Positions 46,126 to 57,669 of a stretch of 64,000 nucleotides of DNA are shown piece by piece. This stretch comes from Podocnemis expansa (lineage: Eukaryota > Chordata > Testudines > Podocnemididae): assembly GCA_007922195.1 (NCBI GenBank), contig ML681990.1, positions 40,836,741 through 40,900,740 on the forward strand. The letters are read 5' to 3'. The notes beneath the pieces are model-generated. The model was not told where the DNA came from and did no database searches. It was given only the letters and a program-made list of their open reading frames with translations. Within the stretch, counting starts at the first letter, position 1; every line of letters begins with the position of its first letter. Position numbers and translations under genes: made by a program.

Positions 46126-46172
46126 TTATTTATTGCAAGAGCTTTCATGGGAGAAAATCCCACTTTGTCAGA
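46126..46172 (-). ncRNA. Hammerhead ribozyme relic at the 3' end of a Penelope element
   Basis: Minus strand: CUGACAA (core G8 changed to A), helix II GUGGGA-UUUUC-UCCCAU, GAAA intact, stem III GC-UCUU-GC, then AA instead of UH. Helix II is fully paired; the core and cleavage site are damaged. Confidence 0.5.
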
Positions 46173-46359
46173 TGCTTAAAAAATGGGGAAACTTACAGAA
46201 TGGGAGGCAAATAAATACAGGGAAGTGTAAGTCATGGGAACACATCACATTGTAACAGCAAATCAAAGCAGTGGTTAAGATTCAAACATCAAGGAACAGT
46301 ATATGGCAGGAATGGATTTCAAATCACCTTTTGCAATGAGAAAAAAAAAATCCAAAGCC

Positions 46360-47014
46360 CATATTTAGCCCTGAGGAAACACAGTAAAATTTGTAAATTA
46401 ATTCCAACTCTGCCATTTCTGTTTGAAGCCTTGAGGTGTCTGAGCACAGCAATTAGTAAATCATCTATGGAGTCATCAGGAAGACTGAAATGCTCACCTA
46501 CTGGCTTTTAAATGTTGTGATTTCTGATGTCAGACTTGTGTCAATTTATTCTTTTGTGCAGAGACTGTCCTGTTTCTCCAGTATATAAGGCAGGTGGGCA
46601 TTTCTGGCACATGATGACACTGGTGGATGAGCAGTTGAATGGGCCCTTGATGAGGTAGCTGGTTTTATTAGGTCCTGTAATAATGTCTTTTGTGCAGATA
46701 TGTGGCAAAGCTGTCAGTGTGGTTTGTTGCAGGGATATGTGCCTGCTTTAAAGGTTCTGTTGTTAGGCTTGTAGTTGCTAGTGAGTATCTGTTTAAGATT
46801 AGGAGGCTGGCTGTAACCGAAAAGAGGTCTGTTTCCCAAGGCATAAGAGAGTGAGGGATAATCTCATAGCATAGGCTGTAGATCTTTGATGTGCTGCAGA
46901 GGTCTGAGGGGATTGTAGGTGATCACTTGTGGAGTTCTCTTGTTTTCTTTCTTGGGATTCTCCTGTAGTAGTTGACTTTGGGGTACTCACCTGGCTCTGC
47001 CAATGTTTCTTCAC
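46360..47014 (-). pseudogene. Penelope-like GIY-YIG endonuclease remnant
   Basis: Around 46632-46540 the minus strand translates to CQKCPPALYTGETGQSLHKR followed by IN, a stop, HKSDIRNHNI. Then KPVGEHFSLPDDSIDDLLIA and VLRHLKASNRNGRVGINLQI. This is the GIY-YIG nuclease domain of Penelope elements (…YIGETG.SLR.RIN.HR…PVGEHF). Upstream (47014-46799) is a diverged linker. In the intact element the nuclease nicks the target for reverse transcription. At least one stop and a frameshift inactivate it. Confidence 0.7.
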
Positions 47015-47178
47015 TTCCGCAGGTAGGTACTGTAGTTCTAAGAAAGCTTGATAGAGATTCTGAAGGTGTCTGTTTCTGTCTGAGGGATCAGAGTAAATAC
47101 AGTTATATCTTAGGGCTTGGCTGTAGACAATGGATCATGTGGTATGTTTTGGAATGAAAGCTTGAGGGACGTAGGTAA

Positions 47179-47200
47179 GTGTGTGTGTGTGTGTGTGTGT
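47179..47200. repeat. (GT)11 microsatellite
   Basis: Eleven uninterrupted GT units, at the seam between the Penelope ORF remnant and its inverted tail copy. Confidence 0.95.
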
Positions 47201-47394
47201 ATTCTCATTACAAAAGGTGATTTGACCTCATCTCCCTCTATATGCTGTTCCCCAGTGTTTGAATCTTAACAACTACTTTGATTTGCTGTTAGTGTGACCT
47301 GATTCCAAGACTTACACTTTCCTGTATTTATTTTCCTCCCATCCTGTAAGTTCCTCATCTTCAAACTGTCTGACAAAGTGGGATTTTGAAACAT

Positions 47395-50300
47395 TGTAGT
47401 ATCTATCCTCATTCCCACAACTCCAGCCACACGCTTTCTCAGGAGGGGAGGCTTTTAACAAGTCCTGGGTGAGGCCTTGCTTAGTGCCTGGTGTGTTAAT
47501 TAACCTCTGCTCAGCTACCAGAGGAAAAGGAATTTACTGATCCTAGGACTGATATGCTGGCCTTCTAGCACACTCTGGAAGCCATGCAGTCTGACCCTGT
47601 CTCAAGTGTGTACGCTTGATTTGCTAGAATTTAAGCTCCTTTCTGTTTTTTTCAGTAGGATTTGACTTCCAGTTTTTAAAGGATGCATTTTTCCTCTAAC
47701 CATCTCTTTTTCTCTGCTGGTTAGCCAAAGTTATCTTTTTTTATGCTCTTACTAATTTTTTATTTGTGGTATGCCTTTAATTTGAGACTCTGTTCCCCTC
47801 AGTTCTGCCCCTGGAGAGAGGAAACTGGGAGCAGCTCAGTGGCAAATGGCCCACTCACCACAGAGAGGCAACTTGGCGGTAGGTGCCGAATCAGCACCTA
47901 TGGAATCTTGTCCCTAAGTGAATGCTGGTCCTACTGCCTAGTGTCATCCCCAGGAGCAGGTCCCCCCCCAAAAGCAATTGCACAGAGTACAACTGAATGC
48001 CAACTTCCCTGCTTTATATCTGTGGAGATGAATTGTGACAAGAAGAATCCCTGTTCCTTTCAGCTAAAGATTATGTTCTTCCATGCTTATGAAGTGTGAT
48101 GTCACCTAACTGTCTGGTTTCCTGTATATGAAGGTAACCTTGAAAGAAAAAGTCAGACACGTACTGTAGATTTCCCAAAACACCACATAATTTTGGCAAG
48201 CACAAATGTACTGCATCTAGATAAATAAGTCAGATTTATCAGGGTAAATTATCTCAAATCTTTCCCATTAGCCTTTCAAACAGTAAATCCCACCTAACAC
48301 GACTGGACTTTATATTTAAGAAGTTTCTACTTGTTTTTAGATTTCTCAGATTTCAATCTATTTTCTACTTTTGAAATCTGAAGCATTAATTCAGACAGAC
48401 CACCAATACCATGTGTGGCATGGAGTTAGTCATCTGCTGCATATTAATTCAGTTTCCTATACTCTGCACAAACTTTCAGTTCAACACATTAAAATTTCCC
48501 TTGACCCAGATACAGCTGTCTATTTAAATTATAAACAGTTTCAGTTTATGGCAGAGGTGCGGGTGTGATTGAGAATGAAAATAAGAAAGAATAAAACCAG
48601 GTTCCTCTATAGAACTCTTCAAATTTTGAGGGTTAAGAATTCTGTTTTTCATCTTGCTTACTTTAGATCAACTGAAGTGGTCCAAAAGCAAGATTTTAAA
48701 GCACATGTCCAAGAATGTGAGTCTCGATTCATCCTCATTTTTAGTTAGTGCAAGTTTTGAGCAAAGGCTGTGTGCTTGGGTCCTAAATTTGGATGAGAGA
48801 ATTCTGCATGGCATAATTCTGTGAGGACTTCTCACAATCCTCTGGGCATCTAGTTTCTAAACAGGAGGAAAAATAGGAAGTGCTTCCCTATTCTTTTGCT
48901 GCATAGTAACAGCTGAGCTCTTTCAGTCCCTCTCCCTCTTCTGTTCTAAAGTTCCTTCAAGAGACTGGTGTACAATGCAATTGCCAAATACAGTTCTATT
49001 CAATTTAACTGGTGTTGGTTGTGGACAATACTATTAGATTTATAAATATCTTAATTCTGGATTAACCTTGTGCCACCAGACAGCATAACAAGCATACAGA
49101 GGACCAAATGTGTGACCGGGTGACTATAAATTATGGCTATGACAGTTGGCTGACATTCCTGTCCATAGATGCTCCTTCATGGCATGCACACATTGTGAAC
49201 CCTTTCAATCTAGCTTGTGGAAAAATTAGTCGTTATTAAGAATGTCTGATTTCTCTCCAAACAGCAAAATATCTGTCCTTCTGTCACCACCGACAATTGT
49301 TTTTGCTATTGCTAGCTATTTAGAAGTGTCTATAGTAACAACCCTTAAAAATCACTTGCAACTTAAATTCAACTGTTGTGATTTAACAGAGCATTAATCA
49401 ACATCTCTAGCTGATATCCGGGCGAGAAATCAAGTGCCACATATTGTTTCCAGCTGTTAAGGAAATCAGAAATATTGTTTTGCTTCTTTAATAATTCAGA
49501 AACTACTGAAATCAATAAATATGCTTTATAAAATCTGAAGGACAAAATGACAAAAAATGCCAGTGGGACCTGAATGTTCAGAATGATATTGTACAGTATA
49601 TATGAATGGGCATAGGTTTAGAATATAAATAATACTCTTTTGTGCACTCTTTTTAAGGCTGATAGCAAACTGAACTCAGACTGCATCTGCAGTTCATAAA
49701 ATGTATCAAGGAGCAATGCTTCTGTCTAGCCATGAAGAGTTTGAAATGTCCTAGCACCAGTAAAGCCACCAGCTGGGATACACTGTATGGATATCCCTGC
49801 AATATTCAAGACAAGCATTACAAATCAGACAAAACATAAATACTGCATAAGAAGTGATATGGACAAACTTTTCACAGGTACTTCCCTGTCATTGGAAATA
49901 GCTCCAGGACTTCAGAGAAACACTCACAGTGAATGATTAATGGAAAAATCTCATCTTTCAACAGATTTATTTGCAAACATCTTGCTTCATTGTCTGACCC
50001 TTACAAATTTACGCATTACTTCATCCCTGCTAATATCACTATAAGGTTGCATGGTATTAACTGAGGTTAAATATCATTCATTCTGTCTCAATCTATAAAC
50101 AGCAGCCCATCAACATGCCTTGATATGGCTATTCTAAATTCTCAATAGGATTGAATAATAGAAGAAAGGTAAATCAAAGCTAACTACTTTAGCTCCAGCC
50201 AGTCTGTCTCCACTCAAAGCACCCATTCAGCTGGGCAGCACATCAAAATTTATAGCTTAGACATTTATTGTGTGGAGCTTTAACACTTGAGGAATCCTGC

Positions 50301-50540
50301 ACTCATGCCATGAAAGCCATTAAGAAGAGGGAGATCCTATATTTGCACCATTCTACAGGAGTGCTTAGTGGCTGGAGGCAACAAAAGAGAACTGAAATGT
50401 TTATTAGTCTGCTGATCTCATTTAATCTCTGTACAATGATACTGGATTTTCTTCTTGGAAGGTGAAAGCGACTGAAGATTAGAAATGATTGCTTTACAGC
50501 TGCAACTTCCTTGCTTCTTCCTGTGCCTACCCAGGCTCCA
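47395..50540. other. No gene recognised
   Basis: AT-rich, 3.1 kb. Chance open frames only; no repeat family supported. Confidence 0.5.
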
Positions 50541-50544
50541 GAAC

Positions 50545-51255
50545 CCCAGAAGACTGATGGAATTCTCGATCAAAGGAGTGGCCAATAGAGTATTGTGCTG
50601 CCCATGACCTATTTAAGAAATCTGGTGGATGGGAAGCTGGATGTGAGTCAACAATGTGCTCTTGTTGCCAAAAAGGCCATTGTCATACTGGGCTGCTTCA
50701 GCAGGAGCTGCCAGCAGGTTAAAGGATGTGATTATTCCACTCTAGTCAGCACTGGTGAAGCCACATCTGGAATACTGTGTCCAGTTTTGGGCTCCGCACT
50801 ACAGAAAGGATATTGACAAATTAGAATGAGTCCAGCGGAGGGCAATGAAAATTAGTATGGGCTTGAGGAACATGACTTGTGAGGAGACACTGAAGGAACC
50901 AGGCTTATTTAATCTGGGGAAGAGAAGACTGACGGGGGATTTGATAGCAACTTTCAACTACTTGAAGGGGTGCTCCAAAGAGGAGGGAGCTAGGCTATTC
51001 TCACTGGTAACAGAGGACAGAACAAGGAGCAATGGTTTCAATCTGCAGCTTGGGTGGTTGAGGTTGGATATTAGGAAAAACTTGCTCACTAGGAGGGTGG
51101 TGAAGCATTGGAATGGGTTACCTAGGGAGGTGGTAGAATCTCCATCTTTGGAAACATCTAAGGCCCCATTAGACAGAACCCTGGCTGGGATGATTTAGCA
51201 GGGTGTTGGACTTAATGACCTCAAGAGGTCCCTTCCAACCCTATGAATCTTTAAA
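50545..51255 (+). mobile_element. CR1 LINE 3' part with ORF2 C-terminus
   Basis: Plus-strand translations LDVSQQCALVAKKAIVILGC (50640-50700), FNLGKRRLTGDLIATFNYLK (50905-50965) and RLDIRKNLLTRRVVKHWNGL then PREVVESPSLE (51065-51150) are the C-terminal blocks of CR1 ORF2. They end in the CR1 tail TTGGACTTAATGACCTCAAG, then CCCTTCCAACCCTATGAAT. Stops and a frameshift interrupt it, but it is the best-preserved CR1 in the window. Confidence 0.9.
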
Positions 51256-51257
51256 AT

Positions 51258-51714
51258 GTGTAAGTCCAAAGTTCTCATGCAGAGGACACTGAATTGATCC
51301 TAGTTCATTTTCTTAAGGCACAAAAAGGGGCTCTAAGGGATGCCTTTTTATGCTCTTAGTTATCAACCTGCATAAATGCACTTTCCCCCCTTCACTCCCA
51401 ACTCTGAAGGATAAAAATGGACCTGGATTCGAATTGCCTCCTTCTTGCAACCCTCCCCCCCCCCAAAAGACCACCCTGTGTTTGATCCATCTCTAGTGTC
51501 TTCAGCCTTTGAGAGAAAAATGCAAGTCTTACTCCAACTGCGGGGCAAGTTCTAAATAGAAAAATAAATGAAGATATTTCTCTGTTTCTTCCTAAGTCTG
51601 AGTCCATTATATCCCTTTGATAAACAAATACATGCCTATGGTGCCATATGCCCTTTGCAGAGTTTTAAATTGGGTTTCTATATCCAAATGGACAAATGGA
51701 AATCAGTTTAATTA
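51258..51714. other. No gene recognised
   Basis: Nothing supported apart from a short C-run (51458-51467). Confidence 0.5.
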
Positions 51715-51722
51715 GTCTAACT

Positions 51723-51909
51723 TAGGGTCTCAAACTTGCAGCCCATGGGCTGCATGCAGCCCCTAAAGTTATTTCCTGTAGCCCACAAGAACACTATTGT
51801 TATTGATATTTGCAATATCCTTGTATGAAAAGGTTTCAGTGTTACAACCCTCAAGCTAACATACTAGCTCTCATGCTGTAATCATGGTGATTTGAGTTTG
51901 AGGCCTCTG
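51723..51909. mobile_element. hAT-type MITE, 187 bp
   Basis: Ends TAGGGTCTCAAACTTGC (first C of CAGGG mutated) and GAGTTTGAGGCCTCTG are inverted matches. Flanks GTCTAACT (51715-51722) and GTCTAAAG (51910-51917) share 6 of 8 bases. Contains GCAGCCC..GGGCTGC near the left end. Confidence 0.7.
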
Positions 51910-51917
51910 GTCTAAAG

Positions 51918-54210
51918 CATTCTTTCTGAACTTTGACTAAGCAAATCTTGAATGTACCTAGCTTTAATTAACTGGTTTTACAAGTCATAGTGAAAGCTCT
52001 TAAAAAGTTTGTACATTTTACTTGTAATCATCAGCTTGCTGAAGTAGAACTTACAAATCTGCTGAACAGAGTGGAGAAGATTCTTCCTTCCTTTAATAAA
52101 GGCAGGGAGACACTGCTTGGCACATACACAAAGAGGGATGTTAGGAGGTAGGCTGAAGTTAGAGGTTAATTGTTAGTCTTTTGAGCTTAATTCTTTACTG
52201 TTGGTTTCCTTTTAAGTCTGCTACATAATATATCCCTTAGAATATCATATTGCAAAGTTTATATCAAATGTGCCAGGTCAGAAGTCTACTTTACTAAACA
52301 CAGGCTGATAAAATAGGGATGCTTCCAGATTCTCAGTAGGCAGAAAACCAGAAGTATCCCATTTGTTAAAGTCACGTAAACCTTCAAAAATTCAGTAGTA
52401 ATCAATTTTCTGTGTTCAGTCTCATTATTAAATATTGTGTGACTCTAGTGCCAAACAGAAGTACCAATGTCTTTCCAAGGTTTTTTTCTACTTTGGTAAA
52501 AATAGACTAATTTTATACTTATTTAATCTATGTATTAAGCTTCTGGCTGTAAAGATATTGTTGGTTGGTTTGTTTTCCTATTAATAGTCATAGTATTTAG
52601 CTCTGTAAAAGATTCTTGGGATTGGGTGGCAGTGTTTGGTCCCTCCCTACTCTTGACCTTTCCGTCCTAACTTTCAGTCCCACCGTCTCTTCTTTTCTCT
52701 TTCCTTTGAGGATTATCTAAACTGGGTGTTTACAAATTTTTAGAAGTATTAGATTGCCACAGTTAACACTAGGATGAAAAGTTATGTTCAATAAAATTTG
52801 CTTGGATGGTTGTATGTTTTGTCATGTTTTACCTCCACCACTTAGTTTCCTAGTCTTGATGTATTCTGAGTGACTGTCACATTCCCCGCTCAAGCTCGTC
52901 CACTTTTGCCTGTGCTAACTCTAGGCTTGCTTGTGTAGCTTAGTCCTCACTGCCAAGAAAAGGCATGTTTTTGTCTTAGGATAACCAAGGAACTATTTTG
53001 AGATAAAAACACAGCAGCAAAAATGTGCGTAAGTTTTATTGGAAGGTAAACTAGGTGAGGTCAGTTTACTTACTGTTTCTCACATGCTTTGCACTGTGGC
53101 TCATAGAACTGAATTGGAAATCTGGGACTGGGTGAGGGAAGAGTAGACTGGCTTAGTTTTAGAAGGCTAATGAGCTCTGGCTTATTTTATGCTCTGCCAG
53201 TTAAACTTTGCCTACAGCTTTAGCCCTGAGATTTTCTATCTTAGCCATGCTTTGAATGGTTCCAGATATCAGAGGCATTAGACCTTGTCACACTTAGTTA
53301 ACTCATCAGCACAACACAGATTTTTGAATATTATTCAAACTCAGAATTAAAAACAAACATTTGTAGCGCTTTAAAATTTAAGAGCAAAATATTAATTTAA
53401 AGTCCATTTAAAGTTCAAGATCTCAATTGTTCAGGGAATATGAAAATGAAAGGGCCATACATACAGCTGAAATTAAATTGAATAGTAATTAATAGTAATG
53501 AATATTTGTGGAGAAGAGTCCCACAGTTTGCTCACTTCTACACATGACTATAAAATACTACAGAACCTTTTCTATTATGTCTTGTATCTGGTAATCATGA
53601 TCTTTTGCAGGGGTCCTGCTACTTATTTTGGACAGCTTTCATCTTAGGGTCCCCAATATGACATCAAATTACTCTTCTGGTATGATATGACATTTTTCAT
53701 ATTGAATTAATTCTTAAAAGATGTTCTGAGACATATGTGGAGAATTTCCCTTTAAGTAATATGGTCAATTAGTGTCTAGAAGTTATAATATGTGTATCAC
53801 CAATTTACTATATGGAGTCAAATTTGTTACATAGTTGTCCAGAAACCATTAGTATCTGAGTTGTAGATGGTTGTTCATGGCATGTAAATGTTAAAGTGCA
53901 CATGCAACCAGCCAGTTTCCTTCACAAGAGGGTGTGGAAGGTGACTGAGCTATTCTATTTAAGGTGCTAACTGTAGAATAACATGCAGTCCTAAAACTGA
54001 CTTCAGTTAAATATTTTTAGAAAGCAGAAATTGTACAAGTGGCATACCATACGAAGGGAGCCTTTATTTGACCAAACCATATCCCCTTTCAGAGTTCAAA
54101 CAGCTGTAGTGTGGGAGGCATGCAAATCTGGAGGTAAGCATATTTGGGAATATGAAGAAGCCCCAAAGAGCGTCCATCAGCAGGGGTTAAAGTATAATTT
54201 GGCAGGCTCC
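51918..54210. other. No gene recognised
   Basis: AT-rich, 2.3 kb. Nothing supported. Confidence 0.5.
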
Positions 54211-54214
54211 AGAA

Positions 54215-54930
54215 CCATTCTAATTAGGTGGCCCCCCCTTCCCACATGGGTGGACCCCAAACACCAGCCCCCACCCACCTACCCTGCACCCCAGCTCCTA
54301 CCCCCCACGTGCCAGCCCCCCACCCCAGCTCCTGCTCCCAAAACACCTGCCCCCATCAGATCTCTTTCCCCATGTCCTTCTTAGCCCCAGGCCCCATTCT
54401 CTAAGCTCCCTGCCCTCATTCCAGACTCTGAACCCCCACCCTCTTCAACCCCCCAAGCCCTCCCCAGTCCACCATCCCAACCCCTTCTCCCCACCCCACG
54501 CATCCTCCCTGCCCCCATGCTTTCCCTGCTCGCTGCCCAACTGCCCCAACCTGTCCACCCCCCTTACTTGACCACAGAGCTGGGCAGGAGACAGAAAGCC
54601 ATGGAGCTGGCCTGCCAGCCAGCTGGCAAAGAGAAGCCAAGGCCAGAGGCTGGGGTGTGGCTGCATGCACAGCGAAGCCCTGGCTGGAAGGGGCAGAGCC
54701 ACATAGGCTTTGAGGAGGGGAGGGAGAAGTGGCCGCACAGCCCTTCCCTTCCTCCAGCCCAGAAGGGGACATGCTGGAACGATGGTTCCAGTGTGCCCTT
54801 CTATTTTTGGGGGGCCCCAGAACTCAATGTTCCAGCATGTCACCCTATTTTGGGGAGTCCCAGAATGGCGTTCCAGGCTGTTTCCCCTTACTTTAACCCC
54901 TGTCCTTCAGTTATGTGTTTCAGTTCACAA
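54215..54930. repeat. C-rich segment with a 13-bp inverted repeat
   Basis: A 700-bp island of C-rich DNA in AT-rich surroundings, sharply bounded, which suggests an insertion. GACATGCTGGAAC (54768-54780) and GTTCCAGCATGTC (54829-54841) are perfect inverted arms. Several open frames cross it because stops are rare in C-rich DNA; none has protein-family motifs. Element class not identified. Confidence 0.45.
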
Positions 54931-55399
54931 CAGATTTAAGAGCTGCAGATCTGACAGGAATATGCCCTTGATATTTTGCATGTTCCCAGTATATGGTGTA
55001 TTTGTAAGCAGTATTAACAAATTTGATTCAAATGTGGTGAGATGGTTGAAGAATAGTGAAAAGTTACTGGAATACTACTTTGGCTTGGAATGCATAATAC
55101 ATGCCATGCACAATTACTGAATTAATAAACTGTAGCTATTACTACATGAAAAATATAACCTAAATCTAGACAATTCTGATATATAAATATATTACTTATT
55201 CTTTTTGCAATGGAATGAATAAAATGTTTGCAAAGATGACCTAATAACTGCTCTAACATACTTACTTTGAGATCAATTTTCCCTTTCCATTGGCAAAAAA
55301 AAATTTACAAGAGGAAGAAAGTACTCTAAAAAATTATGAAATGAGTACAGAAGATTAGAGCATAAAAGAGCATTGTTTGATAAAGACCAAGTTAGGAGG

Positions 55400-55716
55400 A
55401 TGAACCTGGTGGTAAGGCTAGTTCAGAGTTGCAGGGCCCTGCCAGCAATTGCTCAGTCCAGGCTTTCAGGTCCTGCAGCCATCCAGGAGCACACTTCTTG
55501 CTCCCCTGGTCCCTGCTAACAGACAGAACTCACTGTGTTCTTGCACTTCCTTTTATATAAGTTTGCTGGGTCCCATTAGCTGCTTCACTGCAGCCTCTCC
55601 GACACAGCCATTCTGGGCAACTTGGAACACCTTCCTTCTCTGCTCTTTTCTGGATCCTGTGGGGCAGGATGTGAGGCCACCTGCAGGGGCTTCTGGACCT
55701 AATACATCCTGTCACA
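55400..55716 (-). repeat. Possible LTR
   Basis: The minus strand begins TGTGACAGGATGTATTAGG and has a TATA-like CTTATATAAAAGG near 55560. This is LTR-like, but I could not locate the other end, a polyadenylation signal or a duplication. Confidence 0.25.
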
Positions 55717-55814
55717 GATCCCCTATTTTGGATACCTATTGGCTTCTGAGTGACTCTGGCCAAAGCCTAAGAAACATAGCCTTTAAGGAAATAAACTGAC
55801 CAAAGGATGCAATT

Positions 55815-55900
55815 GGAATCCAGCAAAACAAACAAGAAGTCCTGTGGCACTTTTAAAAACTAAGAAACTTATTTGTCAGATGAGCTTTCATGCAAAAGAA
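55815..55900 (-). mobile_element. Penelope-like tail fragment
   Basis: CAGCAAAACAAACAAGAAGTCC, GTGGCACTTTTAAAAACTAA and GAGCTTTCATGCAAAAGAA. Internal deletions have moved the CTGAC core next to the GAAAGC, so the hammerhead layout is lost. Confidence 0.6.
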
Positions 55901-57530
55901 GAAACACCATTATTACACAAGGTTTCCACTTTACACAGTCCTGACCATGTGGATCAGAACTATCCTCTTTACTATCTCAATCAGTGCAGAAAAAAAGAGT
56001 AAAAATATTTACAGTCTCCTGCTTTTTTTATTATTAATATGCTGGTTAATAATATGTTGGCCACCTATAAAATAAGGCAATTTGCTGGCAATGAAAGAAT
56101 TTTCTGAAAATCAATAATAATGTTCAAAAAAGCCCTTGTGACTCAGTAGATTGACCGTTGGAATATGAGATCATCAAACCCCTTTTTTTCAAAGTTTGGC
56201 ACAAATTTCAGTGTTGGATTAATGAACATATGCTGAGTCAGAAGGAAAAAACCTGCACGTGAACTGCATTTAAAAAAAAAGTTATCTACTTATTTAATGA
56301 CTTATGCATTCTGCTGTTTGAGCTAGGTACAGCTACACTGAAAAGTAAAACAACCAAAAAAAAAAAAAAAAGAAAAAAACCAACCAAAAAACCTGCAACA
56401 ACCCACAGCCATGAGTCCTGGAGCCTGGGTCAACTGATTTGGACTCACATGATGAACTAAAAATGGCAGTGTAGAGATTTCCACTTGGGAGGGAGCCCAG
56501 GGTCAGAGACTCAATTGTTGACTATATCACTTTCCCTCTCTCTCCTTTTTTTTTCTTTTTTGTTTCTTTCACGTCTCTCTAAAGCAGAAGACAAGAATGA
56601 AATGCTCATAGTACTTCAGATGAAAAATTAGGATTAGCAGGCCTGTTCGGTATTGATGAGAGCCCCAGAGTTTCAGGATGGAATTTGCAATATGATCTGG
56701 GTAGTTAACTCTTGTAGTCATCTCCCATTGAAATACTTTTTCAACTGGCTATTAGTGAATGAAGTGATAACACATGGCCCCTCAGCCACTAGAAATGAAT
56801 ACGAAATTGTTTGAGAAAGGGATGAACAGAACCTTTAATATTTTCTCGCCATTCTTGCAATGAAAATATGACTCCACCAAATCTTTACTCAGATATATAG
56901 TAATGAACGCTGTGACTAGGAGAGATTTTATACTTGTGGCTTGTACAAGTTGTCCAGGAAGGGACAGGCTATTTAAAGAAGCCACAATGTCCTAAAGCGA
57001 TGGTACATAGTGTGAATATGCACGTGTTTATGGTTTGTGTGTGATTCAAGAGGGTAGTATTCAGCTTTGTAAGTACTTTGGATGAATTTATTTAATTTAT
57101 TTTTAAATCCTGCATGCTCTAGGATTTCTTTAGTCTGCATTCCACTTCTTGGAACAAGGTCCAAGAAACTTCAGAACATAGAGCAACATGAAGGAGAGTA
57201 CAGCTGTGGGACCATCCTAGGGTACTGTGCCACGTCACTGAATGAGGAAAGCTGCACTCTTTAAAGTGAAACAATGGCAGGATATAGGAGAGGGTCTCTA
57301 GACTCCCCAGAAAAGTGAGAACCAAATAAAGTGAAATGCATAAGGCAGGAGGAGGTGATGGAAAATGCCCCGAACCTGGAAAATCTCATTTGGTTTAGGA
57401 TACAGGCAAAAAAATTCGCAGGCTAATTTACTAAATAGTGATATCGCTATAGCCACACACAATATTATGTTAAAAAAAGTTATTTAAGCTCAAAATCTCA
57501 AACTTTCAAGAGTTAGGAAATAGCGAATTT
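55900..57530. other. No gene recognised
   Basis: AT-rich with A runs near 56360-56385. Nothing supported. Confidence 0.5.
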
Positions 57531-57532
57531 AA

Positions 57533-57665
57533 GTAAAACAAGCAAACAAGGAGACCTGTGGCACTTAAAGACAATCATATATATTTATTGCATGAGCTTT
57601 TGTGTGGAGAAAAATCCCACTCTGTCAGACACTGAAGATGGGGGAACTTACAGATTGGCAAGTTT
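57533..57665 (-). mobile_element. Penelope-like tail fragment with hammerhead relic
   Basis: AACAAGGAGACCTGTGGCAC..CATGAGCTTTTGTGTGGAG..GGGGGAACTTACAG. On the minus strand the core reads CUGACAGA (one base shifted), then helix II, then AAAA for GAAA: inactive. Confidence 0.65.
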
Positions 57666-57669
57666 AAGG

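Larger units (their letters stand above)
46030..47390 (-). mobile_element. Penelope-like element with inverted duplicated tail
   Basis: The minus strand reads (from 47170) a partial ORF, then 3' untranslated sequence and a terminal hammerhead region at 46120-46170. At the upstream side, 47205-47389 holds a second copy of the same 3' untranslated sequence on the plus strand (GTTTGAATCTTAACAACTAC, GACTTACACTTTCCTGTATT, CTGTCTGACAAAGTGGGATT). So the element is flanked by inverted copies of its own tail. Penelope elements are known to carry pseudo-LTRs in direct or inverted arrangement. Confidence 0.75.

Noticed and set aside
54416..54939. Several 115-140-codon frames in the C-rich island
   Set aside because: Stops are rare in C-rich sequence; low-complexity products.
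56128..56180. tRNA-like SINE (CTTGTGACTCAGTAGATTGACCG…)
   Set aside because: Only a loose resemblance to a tRNA A-box region; no B-box or tail.
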